Below, in pieces: positions 47,101 to 56,521 of a DNA stretch of 64,000 nt (positions within the stretch are counted from its first letter, which is position 1; every line of letters begins with the position of its first letter). A program made the translations under genes and the position numbers. The notes beneath the pieces were generated by a model. The model worked only from the letters and a program-made list of their open reading frames with translations. It was not told where the DNA came from and ran no database searches. The stretch covers positions 1,054,001-1,118,000 of the forward strand of contig NZ_JAUSXV010000001.1 of NCBI RefSeq assembly GCF_030816295.1, in the 5' to 3' direction. This stretch comes from Microbacterium natoriense (GTDB lineage: Bacteria; Actinomycetota; Actinomycetes; Actinomycetales; Microbacteriaceae).

Positions 47101-50100
47101 GGGCCGGACGATCGCCGTTCCCGTGCTCGCGAACGACTCCGACCCCGAAGGCGATGCGATCTCGCTGGTCAAGAAGGGGCTGGAGATCGCTCCCGATGCC
47201 GGTGTCGAGGCCAGCGTGTCGGGCGACCGTGTCGTGGTGAAGGCGCCGAACACGTCGATGGACACGTCGATCCAGTACACGATCCGCGATGCCAGGGGAG
47301 CCACGGCGACGGCCGTGCTGCAGATCACCGTCGACGAGGACGTGCCGCTGAAGGTGCCGACGGCGCGCGACGATCGCGTGGTCGCGGCCGACGCGAAGGA
47401 GAGCCTGCGCGTCGACGTCGATGTGCTCAAGAACGACGAGGACCCGGACGGCACCGTCGACGCGCTCGATCTGTCGGTCGAATCCGGCGGCGTCGTGCAG
47501 GACGACCGCTCCATCAGGGTGACCGTCGGCGCGGAGCGTCAGCTCATCCGCTACACGATCACCGATCAGGACGACCAGGCGGCTTCCGCCTTCCTCTTCG
47601 TCCCGGCGCTGAGCGAACTGCGCCCGACGCCGACGTCCACGAAGCCGGTCGTGGTCAAGAGCGGCGAGACGATCGAGCTTCCGCTGTCGAAGTACGTCAC
47701 GGTCGCCGGCGGTGGCGACGTCGTGATCACCGAGGCGGCGAAGGTGAGCGCGGTGAACGCCGACGGAGCGCCGCTCATCAAGGACCAGTCGACCCTCGTC
47801 TACACGTCGAAGCCGGGGTACTTCGGCAAGGACGCGCTGACATTCGAGGTCACCGACGGCACCGGTCCGGACGATCCCGAGGGTCGGAAGGCGACCATCA
47901 CGATCCCCATCACGGTGCTGCCGCCGGAGAACCAGCAGCCGGTGTTCGTGAACGGCCAGGTCGAGGTGGCCCCCGGAGAGCCGGCCACGACTCTGGATCT
48001 CGCCGCCCTCACGACCGACCCCGATCCCGAGGACGCGGACAACATCAGCTTCACCGTCAGCGGTCAGCCGAGCGGCGGCGTGAAGGCGCGCATCGACGGC
48101 ACGAAGCTGCTCGTCGAAGCCGATTCGAGCACGCCCAAGGGGACGAGCGCGACCGTGCAGCTGCGCATCGACGACGGAACGACCGAGCCTGTCGAGGGCT
48201 CGGTGGCGGTGCTGGTCGCCGCGTCCACCAGATCGCTGCCGACGGCGAACACCGACACCGTCCCCGAAGCCGATCAGGGCAAGTCCATCACGGTGCCCGT
48301 GCTCGACAACGACGTGAATCCGTTCCCCGAGACACCGCTGAAGGTCGTCTCCGCCGTGTCCGAGACGGGATCGGGCGCGGTGTCGTTCACCGCGAGCGAG
48401 GTGAAGATCACACCCGATGCCAGCTTCGTCGGGACCATGGTGGTGCGCTACCGCATCCAGGATGCGACGAAGGATGCCGACCGCGAGGTCGACGGTCGCA
48501 TCGTCGTGACGGTGCAGGGTGTGCCGGAGGCGCCCGGCACCCCGACGGTGTCGAGCGTGCAGGACCGCACCGTGGTGCTCTCCTGGTCGCCGCCGGCGAA
48601 CAACGGCGCCGAGATCACCTCGTACACCGTGACCTCCGTCGCGGGCAACTACACGAAGAAGTGCACCTCGACGACGTGCACGCTCGACGGGCTCACGAAC
48701 AACGTCGAGTACGTGTTCCAGGTCGTGGCGACCAACCGCGTCGGCGATGGCAAGCCCTCGGCGACCTCGGCTGTGGCCCGCCCCGATGCGCGCCCCGACA
48801 CCCCGCAGCCGCCCAAGCTCGTGTTCGGCGACAAGAGCCTCAAGGTCTCCTGGGTGACGCCGACCACGCCTGGTTCGCCGGTGGAGTCGTACACGCTCGA
48901 AATCTCGCCGGCCCCGCCATCGGGAATCGCTCAGAAGACCGGCGTGACCGGCAACTCGCTCACCTGGGACGGACTGGAGAACGGCGCGAACTACCAGGTT
49001 CGCGTGCAGGCCGTCAACCGAGCGCCTGAGCCGTCCAGCTGGAGCGGGTGGTCGGCCGCAGAGATCCCGGCCGGAGTTCCGGGCACAGTGGCCGCGCCCG
49101 CGGCGCACAGCGCGCCGTCGGTCGGCAACCAGGCGCAGATGACCGTGACCTGGGGCGCCGCGCCTCAGAACGGCGACGCGATCGCGGAGTACCAGCTCAT
49201 CGTGATGCGCGGCGGAAGCGTCGTGAACCGCGTCACCGGCATCCCCGGAACCCAGCTCAGCCAGACCGTGACCGTGGCGACGTCGACGGCCGACTACACA
49301 TACGCCGTGCTCGCCCGCAACAAAGCCGGCTGGAGCGCGCAGAGTCCCGCGTCGGCACCGCAGCGCGCGTTCGGCAGCCCGGGTGCGCCGACCATCACCG
49401 GGGCGCAGGAGCACGACGGCTACGTCACCGTGACATACAGCGTCGCAGACACCAACGGGGCGAACGCGGCAAGCGGAGAAGTGCGTTACGAATACTCCCT
49501 CAACGGCGCCGCGTGGAGCCGCAGTTGGGACGGGACGCGCATCAATGCGGCCAACGGCGCCAGTTACACGGTCCGGGTCAGGGCCTACTCGGTCGTGAAC
49601 GGACAGGAATCGCAACCGGGGGCGTCGTCCGCGTCCTCGGCCCCGCTTCGGCCGTACGGGCCGGTGCGGAACCCGGGTGTCTCGGCCGCGAACCAGGGCA
49701 CGTCGGTCAAGGTCGCCTGGTCCCCGCCGAACCCGAACGGCCGAAACATCGTGCAGGTGCTGGTCAGCCTCGACAACGGCGGCTGGCAGGACCTCGGTCT
49801 GAGCGGCAGCCGCAACCTCGGCAACGGGTACAGCGAGACGCACAGCATCCAGGTCAAGGCCAAGGACGAGGCCGGCCAGTGGTCGAACGTGGTGTCCGCA
49901 TCGGCGGTGACCGACTCGAAGCCGGTACCCGAGGCGTGGGTCACCAGAGGTGAAGCGAAGACGAACGGCTGCACCAGCGTGAACGGCGGACCCTGCTACA
50001 ACCTCAAGCTGAACACCAAGAACTTCGCGGGCGGCTCGTACCGCGTCGAGTGCACCGCCGACGGGAAGGTCTTCTCGACCAACGCGGGGTTCCCCGTCGA

Positions 50101-50212
50101 CATCCCCTCGAACGGATCGGTGATCATCGACTGCTGGAACGGCTACGTCACCCGGAAGGGCGTGAACATCATCGGCGGCAACCCGTCGAGCGCGCAGGAG
50201 GGCAACTTCTAG
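44132..50212 (+). CDS. Giant Ig-like/Fn3 surface protein, tandem copy 1 (intact)
   Basis: A 2026-residue extracellular protein anchored by an N-terminal helix (residues about 14-33, ending [20 protein letters not shown]). Residues about 40-400 look like a beta-propeller. Eleven Ig/cadherin-like modules follow (about 410-1460), with acidic loops such as VLDNDTDADGD and [10 protein letters not shown] that may bind calcium. About five Fn3 domains come next (about 1465-1930; signatures TVVLSWSPPANNGAEI and WDGLENGANYQVRVQAVN). The last 90 residues form a four-cysteine end domain. GGGGGAG is 13 bases before ATG 44132. It is the only undamaged copy besides copy 3. Likely adhesin or envelope scaffold, possibly assembled with MoxR/DUF58 (inference). 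Confidence 0.93.
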   Translation: MKVFSRMRARPKTLASAAGVVAGVVAITTLAFSYQGNPTTKVDLNDGGVWITKTSSLLVGHFNYESALLDGGLRNGTDSFDILQDAANVVVVDTDAATATVVDPAHVTLADSTAIPGSAKVALGNQTAAVLDRKSGDLWVVPIKGLSSFEIKAADPTAELGADADVTVAKDGTVFGLSSARGEVVTVPVDNEGEGLEPSTSSIGEIDDSETASITAVGSTPVVLDSAAGVVLAPGGIRTEIPDADGAVLQQPSAQTGSVSVATASSLLSIPLDGREPTTTDVGGTGAPAAPVWLRGCAYGAWAGSATFVRECEGDTNDVNQQIPDAEGSKRLVFRVNRDVIVLNDTVGGAAWLPNQSLQRVDNWDDIVPPEGESENQEDTTEETVETTLPERSEQNTVPVAEDDDFGVRPGRTTMLPVLDNDTDADGDVLVAALAQSQPALGDVQPVNNGGALQIAVDEDTTGGGSFEYDIDDGRGGKASATVQLSVHGWDVNGAPGQQRTTALAVEEGGAVSYNVLPDWLDPDGDDMYLQDVIAAPGDEVDFTTDGQVTYRAVASLQGRKDIQIVVSDGLGETTTGTLRLDVRPAGSTLPKTNADHVVTRVGETIAVAPLVNDTSSGREPLRLVRVDEVAGATIVSDFQNDSFTFRSDAAGVYYAQYLVSAGPNAVPGLVRVDVMPPSETALPPIAVRDVALLPSGGEVLVGVLGNDTEPSGGILVVQSVTVPPHSGISVSVLNHETLRIGDQGALDEQVRISYRISNGTQTAEGDVIVIPIPRPAQLMPPVANDDEVVVRAGDVVTIPVLDNDTHPNGDVLHVDPELVEPLVDPKDGEAFVSQDFVRFRASDTPGTVYVTYQAVDSAGQKDAGYITIQVRAIDEEANSAPKPRDLTVRALSGSTVRIAVPLDGIDADGDSVELIGQESAPGKGQVAEVGSNYLVYEAFEDATGVDSFTYRVRDRLGKEGVATIRVGIAPGDAANQAPYAVKDTVVVRPGRTIAVPVLANDSDPEGDAISLVKKGLEIAPDAGVEASVSGDRVVVKAPNTSMDTSIQYTIRDARGATATAVLQITVDEDVPLKVPTARDDRVVAADAKESLRVDVDVLKNDEDPDGTVDALDLSVESGGVVQDDRSIRVTVGAERQLIRYTITDQDDQAASAFLFVPALSELRPTPTSTKPVVVKSGETIELPLSKYVTVAGGGDVVITEAAKVSAVNADGAPLIKDQSTLVYTSKPGYFGKDALTFEVTDGTGPDDPEGRKATITIPITVLPPENQQPVFVNGQVEVAPGEPATTLDLAALTTDPDPEDADNISFTVSGQPSGGVKARIDGTKLLVEADSSTPKGTSATVQLRIDDGTTEPVEGSVAVLVAASTRSLPTANTDTVPEADQGKSITVPVLDNDVNPFPETPLKVVSAVSETGSGAVSFTASEVKITPDASFVGTMVVRYRIQDATKDADREVDGRIVVTVQGVPEAPGTPTVSSVQDRTVVLSWSPPANNGAEITSYTVTSVAGNYTKKCTSTTCTLDGLTNNVEYVFQVVATNRVGDGKPSATSAVARPDARPDTPQPPKLVFGDKSLKVSWVTPTTPGSPVESYTLEISPAPPSGIAQKTGVTGNSLTWDGLENGANYQVRVQAVNRAPEPSSWSGWSAAEIPAGVPGTVAAPAAHSAPSVGNQAQMTVTWGAAPQNGDAIAEYQLIVMRGGSVVNRVTGIPGTQLSQTVTVATSTADYTYAVLARNKAGWSAQSPASAPQRAFGSPGAPTITGAQEHDGYVTVTYSVADTNGANAASGEVRYEYSLNGAAWSRSWDGTRINAANGASYTVRVRAYSVVNGQESQPGASSASSAPLRPYGPVRNPGVSAANQGTSVKVAWSPPNPNGRNIVQVLVSLDNGGWQDLGLSGSRNLGNGYSETHSIQVKAKDEAGQWSNVVSASAVTDSKPVPEAWVTRGEAKTNGCTSVNGGPCYNLKLNTKNFAGGSYRVECTADGKVFSTNAGFPVDIPSNGSVIIDCWNGYVTRKGVNIIGGNPSSAQEGNF

Positions 50213-50226
50213 ACGCCGTCACGAGC

Positions 50227-50260
50227 ATGCACCCATGGGCAGAACTGCCCATGGGTGCAT
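50227..50260. promoter_or_regulatory. 34-bp perfect palindrome upstream of tandem giant gene 2
   Basis: ATGCACCCATGGGCAG and its exact complement around AA: 16-bp arms. It contains the same TGGGCAG-NN-CTGCCCA core as the other two copies. It starts 14 bases after the stop of copy 1, so it could double as a terminator. Confidence 0.7.
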
Positions 50261-50273
50261 GACCGCCGACGGC

Positions 50274-50279
50274 TAGACT
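50274..50279 (+). promoter_or_regulatory. -10 box TAGACT of tandem giant gene 2
   Basis: TAGACTCG, 71 bases before ATG 50351 and 30.5 bp from the palindrome centre. Confidence 0.55.
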
Positions 50280-50350
50280 CGGCACGGGCGTGGAGTGCCT
50301 CAGCGCGCACGCGCGGGCACCCGAGAACGTGGCCCTGGGGGGAACCGGGT

Positions 50351-53164
50351 ATGAGGGTGCTGTCGTGGATGCGCGCGCGTCCGAAGGTGCTGGCGTCGAC
50401 GGCCGGAGTCGCCATCGCGGCCGTCGCCATCACCACGATGGCGATCACGTACCAGGGCAACCCCACCACCAAGGTCGATCTGAACGACGGCGGCGTCTGG
50501 ATCACGAAGACCTCGAGCGTGCTCGTGGGGCACTTCAATCACGAGTCGACCCTGCTCGACGGAGGTCTTCGGACCACCGGCGAGAACTACGACATCCTGC
50601 AGGACAAGAGCAACATCCTGCTCGTCGACCGCGGCTCGTCCTCGGTCACGGCAATCGACGCCGCACGTGTCGCGCTCGGTGACAACAGCCGCATCCCTGC
50701 GTCGGCGAAGGTCGCGCTCGGCGACAAGACGGCCGCGATCCTCGATCAGAAGTCGGGAAAGCTCTGGGTCGTGCCCGTGAAGGGCATCGCGGCCTTCGAG
50801 ATCGAATCCGCGAAACCCGCCGCTGACCTCGGCGCCGGGGCCGATGCGACCGTCGCCTCCGACGGCACCGTGTTCGGCCTGTCCGCGGAGCGTGGCGAGG
50901 TCGTCACCATCCCGGTCGACCGCGAGGGCCAGGAGCTCGCGTCCTCGACGGCCTCCCTCGGCGACATCGACGACTCCGTCGCCCCGAAGATCACGGCCGT
51001 CGGGCGAGTGCCCGTCGTCCTCGACGCGGCAGCAGGAGTGGTCACCACCCCCGGCGGGTTCCGGACGAAGATCGCGGATGCTGCGGACGCGGTGCTGCAG
51101 CGGGCGTCCGCAGCATCCGGCGAGGTCGTGCTGGCCACCGCCGACGCACTGGTGAGCGTGCCGCTCGACGGCAGCGAGCCGACCACGACCAAAGCAGGGG
51201 GCGCCGGCATCCCCGCCGAACCTGTCTCATTGCGCGGCTGCACGTACGGCGCCTGGGCGGGGTCCGCCCGTTTCGTGCGCGAATGCGCCGGATCCGAGGA
51301 CGACGTCTCCGCCCGGATCAGCGGAGCCGAGGCATCGACCTCGCTCACCTTCCGCGTCAACCGCGACGTCATCGTGCTGAACGACGCGGTGGGAGGCGAA
51401 GCGTGGCTCGCGAACGAGAGCCTGCAGCAGGTCGACAACTGGAACGACATCACTCCGCCCGAGGGTGAGACCGAGAACGAAGAGGACTCCACCCAGGAGA
51501 CGGTGGAGACGACGCTCCCCGATCGCAAGGCGGAGAACACCCCTCCGGACGCGGGAGACGACGCCTTCGGCGTGCGCCCAGGGGCGACCGCGCTGCTGCC
51601 GGTCCTCGACAACGACAACGACCCGGACGGCGACGTTCTGGTCGCCGAGCTGATCGAGCAGCAGCCCTCCATCGGAACCGTGCAGTCGATCCAGAACGGC
51701 GGCTCGCTGCAGATCGCCGTCGACGCCAAGGCGTCGGGCACGGCGTCGTTCACATACGAGGTGAACGATGGCCGCGGCGGCAAGGACACGGCCGTGGTCA
51801 CCCTCGCGGTGCACGACGGCGATGTGAACGCGGCGCCGACGGCCAAACGCAAGACCAGCCTGACGGTCGAGAGCGGCGGCACGATCTCCTACAACATCCT
51901 CCCCGACTACATCGACCCCGACGGCGACGACATCTATCTCCAGAACGTCGAGCCGGCGCCGGGCGACGAGGTCGACTTCACCACCGACGGTCAGATCACC
52001 TACAAGGCGACGGCGAGCCTGCAGGGACGCAAGGACGTTCAGGTCACGATCGCGGACGCGCTGGGGGAGGTCTACACGGGTTCGATCTCGCTCGATGTGC
52101 GTCCGCAGGGGTCGACCGCGCCGAAGACGAACGCCGACCACGTCGTGACCCGCGTCGGCGAGCAGGTCACGGTCTCCCCGCTGGCCAACGACACCAGCTC
52201 CGGTCGCGAGCGCCTGCGGCTCGGGCGTGCCGACGAAGTCGCCGGCGCCACGGTTCTGCCCGACTTCACGAACGACACCTTCACCTTCGAGTCCGACGTC
52301 CCGAACACGTACTACGTTCAGTACCTCGCCACGGCCGGACCCGAGAACGGCGAGGGACTGGTCCGCGTCGACGTGCTCGACGCGGCCGCGAGCGAGCTGC
52401 CGCCCGTCGCCGTGCGCGACGTCGCCCTGCTCCCCACCGGCGGAGACGTCCTCGTCGGCGTGCTGGCCAACGACATCGATCCCTCGGGCGGCGTCCTGGT
52501 CATCCAGTCCGTGTCGATCGAAGACCGCACCGGCGTCTCGGTTTCCGTGCTCAATCACGAGACGCTGCGGATCACCGATCAGGGTGCGCTCAAGGATCAG
52601 GTCCGCATCAGCTACACGATCTCGAACGGCACCGGTTCGGCCGACGGCGAGGTCGTCGTGATCCCGATCCCCGCCCCCGACAAGATCCTCCAGCCCGTCG
52701 CGAATCCCGACATCGTGTACGTGCGCGCCGACGACGTCGTGACCATCCCGGTGCTCGACAACGACACGCATCCGAGCGGCGATGCCCTGCACGTCGCGCC
52801 CGAGCTGATCGAGCCCTTCGTCGACCCCGTCGACGGCGAGGCGTTCGTGTCGCAGGACACGGTGCGGTTCAAGGCCGGCTCCGAGGCGAAGACGGTGTAT
52901 CTCACGTACGAGGCCGTCGACTCCCGCCAGCAGAAGGCCGCGGGCTACGTGACCGTGCAGATCCTGCCGGTCGACGCCGAGACGAACGCTGCACCCAGCC
53001 CGAAGGACATCACCCGCGCGAGCGCTGAGCGGCACCGAGATCGACATCGCGGTGCCGCTCGACGGCATCGACGCCGACGGCGACTCCGTCGAGCTTCTGA
53101 ACATCTCATCGAGCCCGACGAAGGGGCGCATCACCGCCACCGGCGCCAACTACTTCACCTATGA
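50351..53164 (+). CDS. Giant Ig-like/Fn3 protein, tandem copy 2, 5' part (broken by frameshift)
   Basis: The open frame codes for 937 residues, of which about the first 888 match the other tandem copies: N-terminal helix with [20 protein letters not shown], propeller-like region, and the first five Ig/cadherin-like modules. From about 53013 the translation (TRASAERHRDRHRG) no longer matches; the homologous sequence continues in the next frame as RALSGTEIDIAVPLDG. One extra C in ATCACCCGCGCG explains the break. As it stands the product is a truncated anchored propeller and half of the Ig array, lacking the Fn3 and end domains. GGGGGGA lies upstream of ATG 50351. Sequencing error cannot be excluded. 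Confidence 0.85.
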   Translation: MRVLSWMRARPKVLASTAGVAIAAVAITTMAITYQGNPTTKVDLNDGGVWITKTSSVLVGHFNHESTLLDGGLRTTGENYDILQDKSNILLVDRGSSSVTAIDAARVALGDNSRIPASAKVALGDKTAAILDQKSGKLWVVPVKGIAAFEIESAKPAADLGAGADATVASDGTVFGLSAERGEVVTIPVDREGQELASSTASLGDIDDSVAPKITAVGRVPVVLDAAAGVVTTPGGFRTKIADAADAVLQRASAASGEVVLATADALVSVPLDGSEPTTTKAGGAGIPAEPVSLRGCTYGAWAGSARFVRECAGSEDDVSARISGAEASTSLTFRVNRDVIVLNDAVGGEAWLANESLQQVDNWNDITPPEGETENEEDSTQETVETTLPDRKAENTPPDAGDDAFGVRPGATALLPVLDNDNDPDGDVLVAELIEQQPSIGTVQSIQNGGSLQIAVDAKASGTASFTYEVNDGRGGKDTAVVTLAVHDGDVNAAPTAKRKTSLTVESGGTISYNILPDYIDPDGDDIYLQNVEPAPGDEVDFTTDGQITYKATASLQGRKDVQVTIADALGEVYTGSISLDVRPQGSTAPKTNADHVVTRVGEQVTVSPLANDTSSGRERLRLGRADEVAGATVLPDFTNDTFTFESDVPNTYYVQYLATAGPENGEGLVRVDVLDAAASELPPVAVRDVALLPTGGDVLVGVLANDIDPSGGVLVIQSVSIEDRTGVSVSVLNHETLRITDQGALKDQVRISYTISNGTGSADGEVVVIPIPAPDKILQPVANPDIVYVRADDVVTIPVLDNDTHPSGDALHVAPELIEPFVDPVDGEAFVSQDTVRFKAGSEAKTVYLTYEAVDSRQQKAAGYVTVQILPVDAETNAAPSPKDITRASAERHRDRHRGAARRHRRRRRLRRASEHLIEPDEGAHHRHRRQLLHL

Positions 53165-56100
53165 GGCGCTCGACGGGTCGACCGGGGTCGACACCTTCAC
53201 CTATCTGGTGCGTGACCATCTCGGCAAGGAGAGCACCGCGACGATCCGGGTCGGCATCGCGCCACCGGAGGACGTCAATCAGGAGCCGTATGCGGTGAAG
53301 GATGCGGTGGTGGTGCGTCCTGGGCGTGAGATCGCGGTGCCGGTGATGGCGAACGACTCCGATCCCGAGGGCGACAAGATCACTCTGGTCGATGAAGAGA
53401 ACGATGGACTCGAAATCCCCGAGATCGACGGGCTGTCGGCGCGGGTGTCGGGGGACCGGGTTCTCGTGGATGCGCCCGATCGTGCGTTGGAGACGTCTTT
53501 GCAGTACACGATCCGCGACGCGCGGGGTGCGACGGCGTCGGCGGTGCTGCAGATCACGGTCGACGAGGACGTGCCCTTGCTGGCGCCCGTCGCGCGCGAC
53601 GACCGCGTCCGTCCTGAGGACCTCACGGGCACAGGGCTGACCGCCGACATCGACATCCTGAAGAACGACGAGGACCCGGACGGCACGACCGAGGGTCTCG
53701 CCCTCGACCTCGGCACGGGCGCGAGGGAGCTCGACGACGGCGTGGTGCGCGTCACCGTCACAGACGAGATGCAGCTGATCCGCTACACGCTGACCGACCG
53801 CGACGGCCTGGAGGCCTCGGCGTTCATCTTCGTCCCCGCGGTCTCCGGTCTGCGGCCGACCCTGAAAGACGGCACGAAGCCCGTGCAGGTCGTCAGCGGC
53901 GAGACCAAGTCGCTGCCGCTGTCGGAGTACGTGACGATCGCCGGCGGAGGCACCGCCCGCATCACCGAGCATGCGAAGGTCAGCGCCATTCACGCGAACG
54001 GCGCCGACCTCGTGCAGGACGAGACGACGCTGGTCTACACGTCGGCGGCCGGGTTCTTCGGCCAGGACGCGGTGACGTTCGAGGTCACCGACGGCACCGG
54101 CCCGGATGATCCCGAGGGGCGCAAGGCGACGCTCACCATCCCGATCGATGTGCTGCCGCCGGAGAACCAGCAGCCCTCGTTCACGGGCGCGCAGATGGAG
54201 GTCGCTCCGGGCGAGGAAGCGATCGGCCTGGACCTCGCCGCGCTCACCGACGACCCCGACCCTGACGACGCGGGCTCGCACACGTTCACGTACGTCAGCG
54301 GGGCAGGCTCCGGGATCAAGGCAGAGGTCGACGGATCGACGCTGCGCGTCTCGGCTTCTTCCGACGTCGAGAAGGGCACCGTCTCCTCGCTCACGCTGAA
54401 GATCACCGACGGCGTCACCGAACCCGTCGAGGGGACCGTGCAGGTGATGGTGACGGCATCCACGCGTCCCCTCCCTGCGGCGAACACCGACACGGTGTCC
54501 GAGGCCGACCAGGGCAAGAGCATCACCGTGCCGGTGCTCGCCAACGACTTCAACCCCTTCCCCGAGACGCCGCTCACGCTCGTGTCCGCGGTGACCGAGT
54601 CGGGCAGCGGCGGCGCGACCGTGAAGGGCGACTCGGTCGTCGTGACTCCGTCAGCGAACTTCGTCGGGACGCTGGTGGTGCGATACCGGATCCAGGATGC
54701 GACGAAGGATGCCGAGCGCGAGGCGAACGGGCAGGTCGTCGTCACCGTGCAGGGCGTCCCCGATGCGCCGGGCACCCCGACCATCACGAGCGTGCAGGAT
54801 CGCACGGTCGTGATCTCCTACGGCGCTCCGTCGAACAACGGGGCCGAGATCACGAGGTACACCGTGAAGTCGGTCAAGGGCGGGTCGTACAGCAAGGAGT
54901 GCACGTCGACGACCTGCACGCTCGACGGGCTCACCAACAACGTCGAATACACGTTCCAGGTGACGGCGACCAACAGGGTCGGCGAGGGCAAGCCCTCCGC
55001 GGCGTCCGAGGTGGCGCGCCCCGATGCCCGACCGGACACTCCGCTTCCGCCGACGCTCGCGTTCGGCGACCGGTCGCTCTCGGTGAGCTGGAAGACCCCG
55101 TCGACGCCGGGATCTCCCGTCGAGAGCTACACGCTCGAGATCTCGCCGGTGCCCCCGTCGGGGATCACCCAGAAGCAGGTGACGGGCAACTCCCTCGTGT
55201 GGGAGGGCCTCGAGAACGGATCGAACTACCAGGTTCGTGTGCAGGCGCACAACAAAGCTCCGGAGCCGTCGGCCTGGAGCACCTGGTCGGCGAAGGAGGT
55301 CCCTGCGGGTCCTCCGCTGAAGCCTGCGGCTCCGACCACCGCCGAGATCCAGGGCGTCGGCACGCAGGCGCAGATGCAGGTCAGCTGGGTGCCGCCGGGG
55401 ATCAACGGCGACAAGCTCGACGCGCTCGAGCTGCAGGTGTGGGAGGGCGGCACCCTGGTGCGCACGATCACGCCCGCCGCAGACGCCAAGACGCAGGCCG
55501 TGACGGTCCCGACCTCGGAGACGCCGTACACGTACCGGATCCGTGCGCACAACAAGGCCGGCTGGGGTGACTACAGCGACGCCTCGGCGCCGCGCCGCGG
55601 CGTGAACCGGCCGGGCAAGCCCACCGGGGTCACCGCGAAGCCGACCGGCGCCGACGGCCAGCTGCAGGTGGCGTACACACCGGGCGCTCGCAACGGCGCC
55701 GCGGCGAGCGAGATCGCCTACCAGTACTCGCTCAACGGCGGCGGCTCGTGGGTGAACCTGCCGGGCAACGGCGTCATCGGCGGCCTCGCCAACGGCACCG
55801 ACTACAACGTGACCGTCCGCGCTCTCGCCACCGTGGCAGGAACCGCCTACCCCGGCGACTCTTCGGACGTGGCGAGAGGCAACCCGTACGGCCCGCTGAA
55901 GCAGCCGCGAGCGACGGCAGCAGGCAACAGCACCAGCGTGACGCTGGGGTGGGACGGCAACGTCTCGGCGAACGGACGTGCGATCACGAAGGTCGAGATC
56001 AGCATCGACGGGGGCGGCTACCAGACGGTCGCCAACAGCGGAGCGCAGACGGTGGGGAATGGCCACAGCCAGACCCACAGCATCCGCGTGAGAGCGACGG

Positions 56101-56471
56101 ATGCAGTCGGCCAGACCGTCGAGAGCGCGACGGCGAGCGCCGCTTCTGATCCGCCGCCCCCGCCCACCGCCTACATCACCTCGGACGGTGACGCCAACGG
56201 CCAGGACAACTGCGGCGACGGCACCTGCGCCTGGTACTACGTGCACATGGACAACTTCGCGGCCAACACCTCGTACTCGGTGCAGTGCGCCGACTACCGT
56301 CCTGCCGACGGCTATTGGGGTTCATGGGGCGGTCCGTACTCCGTGACCACGGACGGCAACGGGCACTACGAGGGCCGGCTCGGCTGCTACCACGGCTCAC
56401 GCGGCTACGGCACCTATCAGGCGTCCGCCGTCATCAACGGCACGGAGTACGAGCGACGAGCATGGAACTGA
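53052..56471 (+). CDS. Giant Ig-like/Fn3 protein, tandem copy 2, 3' part (broken by frameshift)
   Basis: The continuation of copy 2 in the shifted frame, 1139 residues from GTG 53052. Homology already begins about 36 bases earlier (RALSGTEIDIA). No ribosome site precedes it, so separate translation is doubtful; the coordinates mark the open frame rather than a proven gene. It holds the last six Ig/cadherin-like modules, about five Fn3 domains and the four-cysteine end domain (starts DNCGDGTCAWYYVHMDNF). All of this part is intact, with no other stop or shift, so the break is recent, reversible, or an assembly error. The region 53274-53576 is almost identical to the matching part of copy 3. 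Confidence 0.82.
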   Translation: MPLDGIDADGDSVELLNISSSPTKGRITATGANYFTYEALDGSTGVDTFTYLVRDHLGKESTATIRVGIAPPEDVNQEPYAVKDAVVVRPGREIAVPVMANDSDPEGDKITLVDEENDGLEIPEIDGLSARVSGDRVLVDAPDRALETSLQYTIRDARGATASAVLQITVDEDVPLLAPVARDDRVRPEDLTGTGLTADIDILKNDEDPDGTTEGLALDLGTGARELDDGVVRVTVTDEMQLIRYTLTDRDGLEASAFIFVPAVSGLRPTLKDGTKPVQVVSGETKSLPLSEYVTIAGGGTARITEHAKVSAIHANGADLVQDETTLVYTSAAGFFGQDAVTFEVTDGTGPDDPEGRKATLTIPIDVLPPENQQPSFTGAQMEVAPGEEAIGLDLAALTDDPDPDDAGSHTFTYVSGAGSGIKAEVDGSTLRVSASSDVEKGTVSSLTLKITDGVTEPVEGTVQVMVTASTRPLPAANTDTVSEADQGKSITVPVLANDFNPFPETPLTLVSAVTESGSGGATVKGDSVVVTPSANFVGTLVVRYRIQDATKDAEREANGQVVVTVQGVPDAPGTPTITSVQDRTVVISYGAPSNNGAEITRYTVKSVKGGSYSKECTSTTCTLDGLTNNVEYTFQVTATNRVGEGKPSAASEVARPDARPDTPLPPTLAFGDRSLSVSWKTPSTPGSPVESYTLEISPVPPSGITQKQVTGNSLVWEGLENGSNYQVRVQAHNKAPEPSAWSTWSAKEVPAGPPLKPAAPTTAEIQGVGTQAQMQVSWVPPGINGDKLDALELQVWEGGTLVRTITPAADAKTQAVTVPTSETPYTYRIRAHNKAGWGDYSDASAPRRGVNRPGKPTGVTAKPTGADGQLQVAYTPGARNGAAASEIAYQYSLNGGGSWVNLPGNGVIGGLANGTDYNVTVRALATVAGTAYPGDSSDVARGNPYGPLKQPRATAAGNSTSVTLGWDGNVSANGRAITKVEISIDGGGYQTVANSGAQTVGNGHSQTHSIRVRATDAVGQTVESATASAASDPPPPPTAYITSDGDANGQDNCGDGTCAWYYVHMDNFAANTSYSVQCADYRPADGYWGSWGGPYSVTTDGNGHYEGRLGCYHGSRGYGTYQASAVINGTEYERRAWN
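53274..53576 (+). repeat. 303-bp near-identical tract shared with copy 3 (first member)
   Basis: From GTCAATCAGGAGCC to GAGGACGTGCCC this matches 59517-59819 with eight differences counted by eye (about 97 %), while the flanks differ much more. It codes for one Ig/cadherin-like module ([20 protein letters not shown]). Confidence 0.8.
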
Positions 56472-56476
56472 CCGCC

Positions 56477-56504
56477 CGCCCGTGGGCAGCTCTGCCCATG
56501 GGCG
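56477..56504. promoter_or_regulatory. Palindrome with TGGGCAG-CT-CTGCCCA core upstream of tandem giant gene 3
   Basis: 13-bp arms around CT with one G-T mismatch. Same core and the same 31.5-bp centre-to-box distance as copy 1. Starts 6 bases after the stop of copy 2. Confidence 0.65.
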
Positions 56505-56521
56505 CTAGAGGCCTCGGCGGT

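Noticed and set aside
50227..50260. Inverted repeat as the end of an insertion sequence
   Set aside because: No transposase, no partner repeat and no target duplication. The same core recurs at the promoters of two sister genes, which fits a regulatory site better.
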